Shown: positions 32,861 to 45,163, counted from the first letter of the stretch. The stretch is 64,000 nucleotides of DNA from Onthophagus taurus (GCF_036711975.1 NC_091971.1:7261501-7325500), one strand, 5' to 3'. Translations and numbers: made by a program. The notes: a model not told the origin generated them from the letters alone.

Positions 32861-34920
32861 CTCAAGGTGAATGTTTTGTATGTAATATGTTGTCTTGATT
32901 TAGTTGTCTTCTTCTTATTCTTGTAGTTCTTGCAAGGAATAAGAGGCGTCGATCGGGATTTCTTTTTTCGTCTTCTTTATTATAGAATACTCAAACGATT
33001 GCCTTGTTATATTGTTTTGTGTTTTTTATAAAGTATGTCCATAATTACCATAATTTTTTTAATCGCGGCAGTTATAAAGATAAAAAATTATCAATTTCAC
33101 TGAAGAATTTTGAACTAAAATTCAATTGGGTACATATAAAAATAAATTCAGTGTCATTTATTTTTAACTTTAAACCTCTTAACTATCACTGTATAAAGTT
33201 ACTATATAAAATATCTTGAGACACCTGTTCCCGTTTTAAAATGATTACAAAGATAGATCCCGTATATAATTAGAACCGAATCACTTAGAAATGTCTATAA
33301 ATATTTTAGGCACTAAAAGCATTTTTAGTTAAAATAAAACAATTTCATCAAAGAAACAAAGAAAGATCTAGACTACTTTTAACATTTCAAGAATGTAAAT
33401 TAATAATTAAACCATTCTTGAACGTTGTAGGTATTTACAACAAATCTTTATTAATTGCAAACACTTAATGTTTTTAAACACGTGGAAATATTTACAATAT
33501 GATAAAAAAACTATTTTTATTATAAATTTGTTTATATATGTATACAGTTATTTTAAACAGTCATTTTTTTGTTACCAAAAATTCATTTTGAATTAAACTT
33601 CCGTGTCACGCACTACAACATCACGTGGTGAATAATAAAAGCTCGGTTCCCACATCTCAAAAAGAAGTAACTCCTTCACCGAAAGCCCACCATCGAAAAA
33701 ATAAGGAAAAGAAAGACAACGGTCAAAAAAACACGTACAATGAGATGGCCAACCGTAAAATAATGAAGGAACTCCGATGCAGCTCAAGCTTCGTAATGCA
33801 GCAGACAACGAGAACTTCGAACCAAGTATTTCAACATTCATCATAATATGAACACGTTATTTTGATTCTTCAATGCATTTTTTTTGTCTTTTTGTTATTT
33901 TTTTATTTACTATTTTGATCTTGATACGAGTTTTTATCAGCCATGACCCGTATACAAATATTTAATGAAACGCATCCTCTATGTAGTGCGTACGTGCATC
34001 TGATGACAGAGGAGGTCTTTGAACTTGTTCTTTTCGTGAAGAATGGAGCAAGACTTGAAACGCGAACGCGTTGACGAGAGAAAGTTTTTTCCCGGGTTTT
34101 TAACGGAAAAGGTAAAGAATGAGAAAGAGACGAAGAAAAAACCACATTTAGTTTTCGAGAATCGCTCCTGGTTTTAACCTTTAACAAAGTGTTTGAAAAC
34201 GATTCCAAGCTTTTAAACTCGACTGTTAAATTATGTTAATTGAAGCTTAATGTGTCCCAAAAGTAAAAAAGTTTCTTCTTTAAATGCATCTATTTTAAAA
34301 AAAAAATCTAATGGTCATTAATCTTAAAATGGGAAGATTGAATGAGTGAGTGAATTTAGTGGTGAGATCGATGACGAAAAAGCATCAAGGACTCGATAGG
34401 GGGCCTCGTGTGTTAGAAGGAAGGTTATTGACTCCTAGACGAAAAATTTTACTATCGAAGTAGTGAAGCATTGGATTGCTTAAACGCGCCGGGAGTCAAC
34501 GCTCCCTAAAATTTCAGGACTACGCCACGCGAGGCATAAAAGTTCCCCCAAAACCAAACCATAAATCATGATCCAATGATTCACTTTTCCTTTATTCCAA
34601 ATAATTCCTCATCTTCAATCCCGATAGTCGCCTTATTACCTATTTTTGCCCTTCGTCGATCGTAAAAGAAAATCTGATCGAGTGATGTTGTATGACCTAA
34701 CGTTAAAATCACAAAACGCTTTGTAATACGTTTGCGCGAAATATTGATTTGGGAAAACAGAGGGGAAAACGTTATCACGCATATAAAAAGATACAGTACA
34801 GTTAATTCCAAATTTTCGGCCAAAATCACTTCTGTTAATACGCAAAATAATTATGCGCATAAATAAATGTTGTTATCAGGTTATGAGTCATTCAATATTA
34901 TTTTATATTTCACATTTTCT
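32861..34920. other. Gene-free stretch
   Basis: I see no supported gene. Open frames on both strands at 33593-33846, 33903-34208 and 34581-34860 have no recognisable domains. Two CACGTG sites (33479, 33622) are present. Confidence 0.4.
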
Positions 34921-34924
34921 TTCC

Positions 34925-35170
34925 CATAATAGTATCTAATCACCTACAAATAAGGAGAGTATTCTATCATTAATATGTAACCTTCTGCAAGTAAGGGGAG
35001 TCTTCTGCCATCAGTATCTAACCTTTTGCAAGTAATGAGAATGTTCTGTCATCAGGATCAAACTTTCTGCGAGCAAAGAATCATCAGCATCTAGACTTCT
35101 CCAAACAATATATTGTCTCCTGGAATCAGTATCCATTGTCTCCAAGTAACATCTATACATCTACACTGGG
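34925..35170. repeat. Degenerate minisatellite, locus 2
   Basis: The same words as at 32.6-32.86 kb (TTCTGCCATCAGTATCTAAC, TTTTGCAAGTAATGAGA, ATCAGTATCCATTGTCTCC) recur every 20-30 bases, just upstream of SmB. Confidence 0.65.
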
Positions 35171-35494
35171 TTAACCATGAGTTGTCTAAGTCATCCAGCT
35201 GTAAATTCACTGTTCTACTTAAAACTATAATATCATAAGAAAGCAAGATCAATTTTATTTATAACTACTTGTAAAAAGAATGTGACTGACACCTATTCAT
35301 AATTTACTCAACTAAACAACATAACAAGTATAAATTTTATGAATCTCCCAATAGATGGCGTAAGAAAATACCAAATCTTCTTTATCGACATTAACCGGGT
35401 TTATGCTAAATTTCTAGGTTATGTTTGATAAACGTTAGCGTTACGTTTGTTTTAATACTAATTTGATAACTGAGTAAGCAATAACCGCTTTAAA

Positions 35495-36194
35495 ATGGTA
35501 AGTAATTTGTTAATTCACGCCAAAACTCGTAATTTATCCGAGAAATTTTTTTTAGACGATCGGCAAAAATAATAAAATGATTCAACACATAAACTACAGG
35601 GTTAGAATCACCCTGCAAGATTCCCGTACTTTCATCGGGACCTTTAAAGCCTTCGATAAACACATGAATATGATCTTGGGCGATTGCGAGGAATTTCGTA
35701 AAATCAAACCGAAAAATTCGAAAGTTGAACGTGAGGAAAAACGCGTTTTGGGATTTGTATTATTAAGAGGGGAAAGCATTGTTTCTCTTACTGTGGAAGG
35801 GCCCCCTCCCCCAGAAGAAGGACTCCCGCGGGTTCCTATTCCAGGAGCAGCTCCTGGACCTGGTATTGGGAGAGCAGCTGGGCGGGGTATGCCAGCTGGT
35901 ATTGGTGGAGTTCCGGTGGGGCTTCAAGGACCAGTGAGAGGTGTAGGGGGACCCTCTCAACAAGTTATGACCCCTGGAGGTCGTGGGCAGGTTTCAGCTC
36001 CACCTCAAATGAATCAGGGTCCGCCAAGAATGGGAGGTCCACCTCCAGGAATGATGGGGCCTCCACCGGGTATGATGGGAATGCCGCCTGGGATGGGAAT
36101 GGGAAGAGGGGGGCCACCACCAATGGGGATGAGAGGTCCGCCACCTGGAATGATGCGTGGTGGTCCTCCTGGACCTCCAAGACCACCATATTAA
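35495..36194 (+). CDS. SmB: SmB/SmN, core spliceosomal Sm protein B
   Basis: The first exon contributes only the start codon (35495-35497, followed by GTAAGT). The second exon is 35556-36194. The product has 213 residues and begins [20 protein letters not shown]. The Sm fold is complete: Sm1 covers [23 protein letters not shown] and Sm2 has [20 protein letters not shown]. SmB is one of seven Sm proteins that ring U1, U2, U4 and U5 snRNA. After the Sm fold comes a Pro/Gly/Met-rich tail with GRGMPAG-type and PPPGMMG repeats, which in relatives carry symmetric dimethyl-arginines and bind Pro-recognising splicing factors. Having the ATG alone on exon 1 is an arrangement known from other Sm genes. 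Confidence 0.97.
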
Positions 36195-36750
36195 TCATAG
36201 TCTTTTTTTATAATTTTGAAATTGAATACCATTTTTTTTGTAATGTATTTAAGGTGTATTAATAAACTAAATACTTTGAATCTGAATTAAAGAGAAATTA
36301 TTTCTATATTATCATACATAATATAAGGACATAAGGAAATATATATAAATATGTCATCATATTTACTGAGTTATTTGGAACTCCCATAAAATTTATTAAG
36401 TGTAGCTATTTTTTGAAACAATTTAAAAGTACTTAAAAAAATATTTGCAAGATTTATAATTAGTAGAATATATTTATTAATCACGGCTGTGGCATTTTTA
36501 AAACAAATTGAATTAAGCGAAAAAGATTGAAATAAAAAGGTTTATACAGCTGTTATTAAAAATCGTACCTCAATATTGCATGGGCATTAACTACAATATT
36601 TTAAGGAACAACTTAAAAATTAATAAAATTAATTGAATGTAAAAATAGCACTATAAAGTTCCAATTAATTTATATTTAACTTAAAAACCGTCTCACGTAC
36701 CGCAATAAATTAATATTGAAATTCAACTATATGACCATATTTATTTCTCA
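36195..36750. other. Convergent 3' region of SmB and ABCF2
   Basis: AT-rich 3' ends of both genes. AATAAA-type words (for example TTAATAAACTAAATAC near 36258) fit the SmB poly(A) site. No other gene seen. Confidence 0.5.
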
Positions 36751-39700
36751 TTATTTTTTAGATTTTCCATTATTACTCTCCTTATTATCTTTAAAAATCT
36801 TCGCTTTCAGATGCTCCTTGTATTTTAATATATCTCCCTGCCATTTGGTAACCGTTCCATTCTCACATATCCAAATTTCCTCAGCCACTTGGCTAATCAA
36901 TCTAAAATCGTGGCTAACCAACACCATTCCACCATCAAAATCGTTAATAGCTTCAGCTAACGCATCGATCGTTTCCATATCAAGATGATTAGTAGGTTCA
37001 TCAAGCAACAACAGATGAGGTACTTGCCACGCTAACCACGCAAAAACCACTCTACAACGTTGACCATCAGAAAGCTGTCTTATAGGACAAACTTGCTGAC
37101 GCCCTGTTAATCCGTATCGCCCGATAATTTTTCGCATTTCTTCGCGTTCTTTTACTTCCGGAAATGATTTTAACATATAATCCAAGGGGGACATATCCAA
37201 ATCAAGTAATTCATGTAAATGTTGGTGATAACGTGCTATTCGAAGATGAGAATTTTTTCGAATCATTCCTTCAGTTGGAACAAGCTATAATTAAAATTAA
37301 AAAAAAAATTATTAAAAAAGATATGATATAAGGTGTTTGAGAAATAGTTAGCAACATCCTATTTTTATTAGATCCATTGTAACTATGGTTCTGAAATATT
37401 TTTATGATATACCAGGTGATTTATAACATGTGGAGCAGACCAAAAGGGTAGGTTGGAAAATTTTTGATAATTTTTAGACAACTTTGTACCTACAAGTTTT
37501 GTACTTTTTTACATTCGCTGGTTTTGAATGCGCAATGCACACTACATGATTTATGATGGTTCTATTGACAAATGAAAGAAACATAGTAACAGCGAATCCA
37601 CTAATATGATTCGACATGTGCGCCATTCGTTGCAGGTCTCAGAGTCGACAATACAGTAACTTAAGAAAGAAAACCACACAGCACGATTTATAGTAACTAT
37701 TGACGAATGAAGGCAACACTCAAGCAACGAATCAGCGAATATGATTCACTAAGTGAGCCATTTGTCTCTGGTAGGCCAAATTGAAGATATTTTCTTTAAT
37801 AATGTTTTGACCACAACTTAATAATACAAAGATATAGAACGTTTAAGTTGAATTAATGGCCAAGCATTACTACCATACTACAACCATACCATATACGGTA
37901 TATTACTCTACATTTAAATTCAAACTGCGAATCTTTCGGGGTTATTTAAACAATGCATAATTAACAAAAATAATAAAATCTTTATAATATGGCAGTTATG
38001 GCTATTTAAAAATATTCGCAGTAAAATATTTACTTAAAAAACGCTCAAAAACTGGTGTTTGTTGAGAACTGCTGATACCCAAGGACAGTAGAATCTAACA
38101 GGACTGCTACATCTATTGTTGTGACAACCTGCCCGCAAACTACGTCACACCATTTTCCACGCCCAGCTGTTGTTATGGTCTATGCGTTTACTGTGTATTT
38201 TTAAAGGTTATATCCTAGACATATTCATATTATTTTTGAAGTTTTATGTTTTTAGACGTATTAATGTCTATCATATAAACTCTAAAAACACAGACAGTTA
38301 CCAGGCGTGACAAATAGTGTGACGTAGAGTGCGGGCAACCAACCCGTAGTGGACTACAAAAATACAATGGATGTAGCAGTCCTGTTAGATTCTACTGTCC
38401 TTGGCTGATACCATGTTTTTATTGCTGCCAATCCAGTTGATTTGGTCACTTAGCAGCGGTAATAACGTCACGGTCGGACATGTCATTTAATATTTAATAA
38501 ACAATGTCATTTAACGACAAAATTAAAACTATTAGAGCTGCTGGAAAAAACGCTGCACACGATCCAAATAAGACCTCTTTATTTTGAACGATTTCCAAAT
38601 CGACAGATGTCTTCAGAAAAAACTTTTCTTCAGTTAGTCCAGTGGGGAAGAGATACAGGAAATTTGCAACCTAAGAAAGCTCTTAGTGGTGGTACACCAA
38701 ACAGATATGTAGTGAATGTAGAAAAAGAAATTCTAGATATTGTTGATGCAGATCCAAGTAGTAGTACTCATCAAATTCAGCTGAAAGTTCCCCAGCACTT
38801 TGTATGGGGTACATTGAAAAGGAATGATTTATACCCCAACCATTTGCAAAAGGTGCAAGGACTGACTACTGCTGATTATCCTTTGCAGCTGCTATTTTGC
38901 AAGTGGATAAATGTTTGTTTTAGAGAATTTGTATTTAAAAAAAAATTATTATCAGACGTTTCATAAATTAACATCTCTACTAATTAACAAAACTACTGAA
39001 ACAATAAATTCTCTAGTTTTACAGCTCCTTCCAAATGAGGATGGTGTTGACAAGTATTTTAATTGTTCTTTACTGAATATCAACGATTCTCAAAAATGGA
39101 CGTTAACTTATTTAAAAATTAACGTGCAATATCTGTATAACTATTAGGTTTTTAACAAAACATTATTAAGAAAATCTCTTCAGTGTGACCCCTAGGTACT
39201 AGGAGTACCGTTTTAGTCTGCTCTGTATTTTATAAATCATTCTGTATTTTTATTGAACTAAAACTAACACTAAACCTAGAGCTAGAAACATTCGAGTTTA
39301 GCCGTCTTAAGAGACGCTCAGCTAAACTTGAATGATTCTAGTTGTGCATATCTAAAAACGGTTACTTTTGGTGGATTTTTGATGGAAAAAAATTAGGGTG
39401 TTGCTAACTTTTGTATACAATTACATACATCTCCATATAGTAGTTTTAATAAAGTACTTTTTCCAGCACCATTTGGTCCAACCAAAGCAATTCTTGTATC
39501 CAAATCAATACCAAATTCGACATTTTTGTAGATTAAAGGACCGGTATCGCCATATCGAAAACTAACGTTTTGCACCATAATAACAGGGGGAGGGACTTTA
39601 CCACAACTGGGAAAATAAAAAGTAACCGTTTTATCTGTGATAACTTTCTCAGTTAAACCTCCAGCGACCATTTTAGCTAAAGTTTTTTCTTTTGATTGAG

Positions 39701-40935
39701 CTTGTCTAGCCAACTTTGCAGAACCATGACCAAATCGAGCAATATAATTCTAAAAGTAACAAAGAATTAGCTTAAATTTTTTTAATTATTATTATTTATT
39801 ACTTTCATGTGATTAATTTGGTCCTGCTCCCAGTTGTACTGCTTCATTTGATTTTCCAAAAGCTCCAATCTAGTACGAACAAAAGCATCATAATTCCCTG
39901 TGTAATACTTCAATCGCTTCTTGTTCACATGAACAATGTTTGTGCACACTCCATTTAAGAAATCTTGAGAGTGAGAAATTATCACTAAAATTCTCTTATA
40001 ACTAAAAACAAAATTAACTTTAAATTTATTTGCTTTAAATTAAATATTTGAGTTCACTAACTGTTTTAATTCTTCTTCTAACCATACACACGCATCCAAA
40101 TCTAAATGATTCGTAGGTTCATCAAGGAGCAATAAATGTGGTTTGACATACAAAGCTCTCGCTAAAGCAATCCTCATGCGCCAACCTCCACTAAAATCTT
40201 TCGTCTTCTTATTTTGCATTTCCTTGGTGAAACCCAACCCGTGCAAAATATTAGCAGCCCGAGCTTCGGCTGTATCCGCAGAAATTTCATCTAATCGTTC
40301 ATACACATCCATTAATTGCTCCTGAGACTCGTCGTCTTCACACGCAACAAGTTCCTCAACTAATTTCTCCAAACGAATTCTCTCCTCGTCCACTTCCATG
40401 ACACATTGTAAAGCAGACTTATCGGAAGCGGGCATCTCGCGAGTGAGATGGAAGATATCTATGTGATTTGGAATTGGAACTTCTCTATTACCTAATACTG
40501 CCAAAATCGTAGACTTTCCTTTTATAAAAAAAAATAGATTGTTAATAAATAAAGTAAAAGACAAAAAAGGTTGTTTTTACCACATCCATTAGCTCCCAAT
40601 AACCCATATCTTCGCCCGCAATTTAATTCCAACAATGCGTCTTGCAACATCTCGGATCCATGAAAAGTAATTGAGAAATTTTCAATTTTTATATCCCTGG
40701 ATTTAGGATGCACAGCCAACGAACCGGTACAAGCCCTAGCTTCCGCATTTAAACGAGCGTCTGCTTCTAATTTTGCACAGAGAGCTTCTTCGGGACTCAA
40801 AGGTGTTCCATTAGCCATAGTTCCATTACTTTTCACCTCATCATCCTTTGGGGCATTAGGAATTTTTTTTCCCTGACGTGCTTTAGCAGCATCCTTTTTA
40901 CGTTGTTGTTCGCGTTTTTTTGCGTCAGACGGCAT
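36751..40935 (-). CDS. ABCF2: ABCF2, soluble twin-ATPase ABC protein
   Basis: Five exons (40581-40935, 40062-40518, 39803-40001, 39429-39749, 36751-37284) join in frame to about 621 residues, starting [18 protein letters not shown] proteins have two ABC ATPase domains and no membrane segment; they act on ribosomes and translation. Domain 1 has GANGCGKST (Walker A, split by an intron), [15 protein letters not shown] (signature) and [15 protein letters not shown] (Walker B). Domain 2 has [25 protein letters not shown] and [17 protein letters not shown]. The linker includes [17 protein letters not shown] and [20 protein letters not shown]. The last intron (37285-39428) is swollen by nested transposons. 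The gene runs head-to-head with PREB. Confidence 0.96.
38080..38403. mobile_element. MITE with long inverted ends and perfect 9-bp target duplication
   Basis: GCTGATACC flanks both sides (38071-38079 and 38404-38412). The 324-base element begins CAAGGACAGTAGAATC and ends with its exact complement. The inverted repeat runs about 41 bases with one mismatch, and a second inner inverted block (GCCCGCAAACTACGTCACAC and its near-complement) follows. There is no coding capacity. A 9-bp (or 8-bp) duplication fits a Mutator- or hAT-type source, not mariner. Confidence 0.88.
39245..39345. repeat. CTAG-rich palindromic repeat, copy 5
   Basis: Has arm AACTAACACTAAACCTAGAG, then centre AACATTCGAGTTTAGCCGTC / TTAAGAGACG, then AGCTAAACTTGAATG and ATTCTAG. 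The inverted halves are GTTTAGCC... and AGCTAAAC. It lies within the mariner-type element of the ABCF2 intron. Confidence 0.7.
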
Positions 40936-41537
40936 GATGAAAACTGTTGAAAGTAAAATATATTGAGTAACCGTGAAATTCCGCAACGTAACAGCATGGT
41001 AAAGTTCGTTGAATTTAGTGACATTAACTATTAATTATCAATCAACCGTAAAATGATTTAAATTGGGTTGAAGTGAAACGTGAAATTGTTTAAAGCAAGG
41101 TTCGAGTGATACGTTGGAATTTTGCTAATGTTGGTGATTAAAATATGTGGTTATACGTGTATAATCAAATAAATATTTTGTACTCACGTGTGGATATCTG
41201 ATAGCGGTATTCTTGAAGACTTTTTGACAGGAAATTTTCCCCAGACCGTGATTGCCCTCTACAAACAATTTTTGGTACTACAAGAATTACGATATAAATT
41301 TATTTTTTATAAACGATTTAATTTTAATTTTACGAAAAAACTTTGTTAGGCTTAAATTAAATAAGTTTATATTTTAAATCAGGTTATTAATCTTAAATTT
41401 TTTGATTTTAATTTGCCATAATAACTGGGATTATTAATTTATCTAAAGTTGGTAACATCTTAGTAACTTATTTAACAGATTCGATGTACGTGTACTTTTC
41501 AATAATTAAAGCCCTGAAATTGTATCGAAGTTAAATT
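40936..41537. promoter_or_regulatory. Shared promoter region of ABCF2 (-) and PREB (+)
   Basis: About 600 bases between divergent start codons. Contains one CACGTG (41185-41190). No TATA box is evident at a supported start site. Confidence 0.5.
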
Positions 41538-44500
41538 ATGACCCAAAAAAAGGATGGTTTACTCGCAAGGGTTAATTTTCCATTGTACACGGTACAAATG
41601 CTCACAAGTCGACACGTTTTGGTTGGCGGAGGGGGCGGCTCCTCCAAAACGGGGGTTGCAAACGGCTTTGTAAGATTTTCTTTTACAAAAACTATCATAC
41701 TTAATTATTACGAATTTGATTTAAGGAAGTATTCGAATTATCACATAACGGTGAAAAATTCGTTGCAGAAGAAGTGATTCGTCACGAAACGGGGCGTTGC
41801 GTTGTTATGAATTGCGCTACATACAGTGATAGTCGTCATTCGTATTTAGTAGCGGGACAAGAAAGTCATTGTCAGTTATATCGGGTTAAAAGTGAACTAA
41901 AGAGCGGTGAAGAAGTAATTGAAACTATTGGTGATGATACAACATTAAGAAATCGAAAAGAAAAGACAATAAAAAAGGAGGAAGTTCCTAATGGGTTAAA
42001 TAAAAAGTTAACATTCGCTTTTAAGGCAGCTGATAGTATACAAACCGATTATAATAAAGAAGAACCGGTTCAACGGGTTGTTAGAATTTCGAAAAATGGA
42101 AAAATTATGGCCACTGGTGGTACAGATGGAATCGTTCGTTTATGGAAATTTCCAAGTTTGGAGAAATATGGGGAATTAAAAGTCCATACGAAAGAAATTG
42201 ATGATATAGATTTTAGTTTACATGATAATTATGTTGTTACAATTGCTAAAGATGGTCTGGGTATTGTTTGGGATTATATTAAAAAGAAACAAGTTACTGA
42301 ACTTAAATGGTCTCAGCCAAATGGATCAAAATATTTATATAAGAGGTCAAGGTAAAAATTAAATCAAAACTTATTATAATTTTTTCTTCTCCATCAGGCA
42401 TAAGGCTCAGCCTGATGGAGTTGGATAAATCTTTTCCTATTCCTCCATCCACTTCCTTTGGTTCCTGGCTAATTCCTTTATATCTGCTTGAGTCTTCCCT
42501 CTCTACTTTCTTCCTAGGTTTCCCCACTTTTTCTTATGCTTAGCTTCAAATAGCTTTTTTACTATTGTGTTCTATTCTGTTCTATTCTAATGATGTGGGT
42601 GTACCAGTTTAGTTGCTTTCTTTTTATTTTGCTGATTATCTCTTGATCTACTCCCAGTCTTATTTCTTCAATTCTTATCCTATCCCACTTCATCTTTCCT
42701 ACTATTTTCCACAAAAATTTCATTTCCATTGCTGTGATCTTTCCTTCTTGTTTATCTTGTCAGTATATTGGAACTGCCACCGAGTTGTACACTTTCAATT
42801 TTATCTTTTTATCTATCTTCTTCCCAAAAATTGTTCTATTTAGAATATGATATATGTTGTTTGTTTTCCTTATTCTTGCATTTATGTCTAAATCTATCCT
42901 AAATGATGATACTTCTTCTATCTTTTGTTCCTTAATATTGTATTTCTTTTGGATTATTTCTTATTTCTACTTCCTTGCCTTTTTATGGTTCTCTGCTATC
43001 AGCACTATGTCGTCAACATATAGTAAATTATCTATTTTTACTGTTTGATATTTATTTGTTCTCGTATTTTTTATCACTCTGTCGTTCGTTTGCTTGCTCT
43101 GTATGCTATAGATGTGTAAAGTTTTCACAAATTTCAAGTATCTATAAAGTCCTCAATAGCTATGCGACAGATGTCAGATTTATCACTCCATTATAGCCCT
43201 GAATCATATTTTAATGCATTCAATTAAACAACATGTATAACATGGAAAACGTATATTCAATAATACATAGGATTTGTGTACATGGGCAATAATACATGTG
43301 CACAAGAGAACGAGACAGCAGGCGGCGCCGGCGCAGTTGACTGGCGACCTATAGTTGTGATGCATCAGCAACTGTGTTATGGCGTAATTGAGTTGATACA
43401 TTGCGCTAACTCACTTAGGTGCGCCAGTAGCAGTGTGTGAGCAAATTTTACTGCGTTACACATGCTTAGTATGCGACTTGTTCATGCTGTCTTTGCTGCA
43501 ACCCTTGTCTGTTTTCATCTTCATCATTACCTCTCCTAATACTTCCATTGTTATCTCTTCAGTTGCACTATGTCTGTAGTGTCTTCCCTTATCTTATCTT
43601 CTCTTTCCTCCTCTATTGTTTGTGTCCGTTTTCCATCCTTGAACTTTTCTGCATAAAAATCGCATAAGTCCAGACTTTCTTTCAACTCTTCCTAACTTTT
43701 CTACTTCGCCTCCCTTACCATATTCTTAGCTACATCTCTGTTCGTTCTATAGTTTGCTCTATCCTCTTCCTTATTCGTTCTTATGTATTTCTTCCATGAC
43801 TCTTTCTTCTTCTTGATTGCCTGTCGGACCTCTTCATTCCACCAGTGTGTTCTCTTTGTTTGATTATTATTCTCCACCTATCCTCCAGTGTTAAATTCTC
43901 TGTTTATTCTAGTTTTTGAAATACGTTATTTGTTTTTTCTTGGTATTTTAGTCTTTCTTCGTCTTGCCTTAGTTTATGGATTTTTATTTTCATGTAGGTT
44001 TTTATCTCTTCTCTTTCGATTTCTATATTATTAATAGTTGCCATGACTAGTCTGTGGTTGGTTCCCATTTCTGCTTCTGCTTCAGTCTTTACCATGTGGA
44101 CTCTATTTTGGAGATTCCAGGTGGCATTCCTTAGCATTCCTTTTGTTCTGCCACAAACGTATATTTATCTTGCCTCCTCTTATTCCACATAGTGTTTCCA
44201 ATCAATAAGTCATTTATTTGACAAAATTCCAACATTTTTTGCCCGTTTCTATACATCACTGCCTCTCCCTGATTCCCATATACTTCTATACTACCTCCCC
44301 CTTCTGTATATCATTACCTATTCTCGCATTCCAGTCTCCCATTATAATTACTTCCTCTTCTTGTTCTCTGGATTTATGGATTTTTTTCTTATTATCAAAT
44401 AATATATTATTTAATTTATTTCTTATGAATAGATTTGGCCCAATTGAAGAAGATAAAGGAAAAAGTGCTTTATATACATTAGCAAACCCCACCGGTCAAC

Positions 44501-44979
44501 CAAAAAAACAAAAATCTTATTTACAACGTTGGTTCCCCCATGAAAACTCATTAAATAAATTTGTTCCGATCGATGAGAGTCTAGCAGCATTAGCAGTGCG
44601 AGATGATGGTCGATTTGTAGCTGTTGGAACAATGTTTAGTGGATCAGTCCTGTTATACATAGCATTTAGCTTACAAGTAATAATTAATTCTCCGCAAAAA
44701 TAATGATTTAATTTTCATTTTTCTTTAAAACAGAAAGTTCTTCATATCCCCGCCGCACATTCCATGTTTGTTACCGGTTTGGAATTCCTCCCGGTTGTTT
44801 CGGATCAACACACAATAACCAGCGTGTCTGACGCAGCCGTTGTCTCGATTTCGGTGGATAATCAGTTGTGTATACACAGTTTGCCTTATCGGTCTTCGAT
44901 ACCCACTTGGATAGCTATATCTGTGATAGTAGTGACATTATTCTTTACATTTTTGTTGTGTTCGTATTTGGGTATATGA
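41538..44979 (+). CDS. PREB: PREB/Sec12, ER membrane exchange factor for Sar1
   Basis: Four exons (41538-41669, 41726-42351, 44433-44676, 44734-44979) join in frame to 415 residues. Sec12/PREB is an ER-anchored beta-propeller that loads GTP on Sar1 to start COPII budding. The N-terminus has RHVLVGGGGGSSKTGVANGF, the conserved glycine-rich loop that binds a potassium ion in this family. WD-type blades follow (VVRISKNGKIMATGGTDGIVRLW, LAVRDDGRFVAVGTMFSGSV, HSMFVTGLEFLPV). A single membrane segment (IAISVIVVTLFFTFLLC, about residues 392-410) sits at the extreme C-terminus with only a short lumenal tail. The third intron position holds a 2 kb LINE in antisense. Confidence 0.95.
42370..44430 (-). 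mobile_element. LINE (RTE-like?) relic in antisense in a PREB intron
   Basis: On the minus strand an endonuclease remnant (IIMGDWNARIG, near 44340) lies upstream of C-terminal reverse-transcriptase-type sequence near 42600-42900, including RIRIEEIRLGVDQEIISKIK and NWYTHIIRI. It resembles the RIRxEEIRxxxxxxDxIxxxxLRWxGHVxRM tails of insect LINEs. Most of the RT core is missing or unreadable and frames are broken, so it is dead. The clade is uncertain. Confidence 0.65.
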
Positions 44980-45163
44980 GTTTATATTCGATTTGTTAAA
45001 TTTATTAATAAATGTACGTAAAAGCACGTTCAAATCGTTTAAAAATAACTTCTTTCTTTATTTTGCCATTTGTTAATTTAGGTGTACAGTACTTATGGAA
45101 TTAAAATAAATTTCGAATACGTTTTAAATTTTTATTTAAATCTATTTAATAATATAATGTTTT
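44980..45163. other. Convergent 3' ends of PREB and PHKB
   Basis: Short AT-rich spacer between two stop codons facing each other. AATAAA-like words occur on both strands. Confidence 0.5.

Larger units (their letters stand above)
22160..33630. promoter_or_regulatory. Gene-poor block with dispersed CACGTG E-boxes
   Basis: By eye I count 15 exact CACGTG sites, two of them in the modules above: 22145, 22750, 24615, 25228, 26677, 26963, 27154, 30382, 30591, 30932, 31298, 31844, 31861, 33479 and 33622. At about 36% GC roughly one to two would be expected in this length. Those at 26677 and 31298 carry the extended CTCCACGTG form. I noticed only two elsewhere in the window (41185, 50388). Likely intronic or upstream control DNA of Kr-h1; the promoter itself is not located. 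Confidence 0.6.
37331..39416 (+). mobile_element. Mariner/IS630-type DNA transposon with nested insertions
   Basis: Ends share TTAGCAACATCCTA (left, about 37348) and, inverted, TAGGGTGTTGCTAA (right, about 39394); the outer boundary is approximate. The right end stops within about 20-30 bases of the ABCF2 splice donor at 39428. The plus-strand frame at 38607-38966 reads [20 protein letters not shown] and [16 protein letters not shown]. This is the helix-turn-helix region of a mariner family common in insects (VxRxLKxxxLxPYHLxxVQxLxxxDF). Frame breaks make it inactive. A MITE (38080-38403) and a CTAG repeat (about 39245-39345) lie inside it. Confidence 0.7.

Noticed and set aside
33593-34860. 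Several 70-100 codon frames on both strands
   Set aside because: No start context, domain or splice structure; mutually overlapping.
42613-43196. Plus-strand open frames rich in Phe, Ser and Tyr in the PREB intron
   Set aside because: They are the antisense of the minus-strand LINE remnant.
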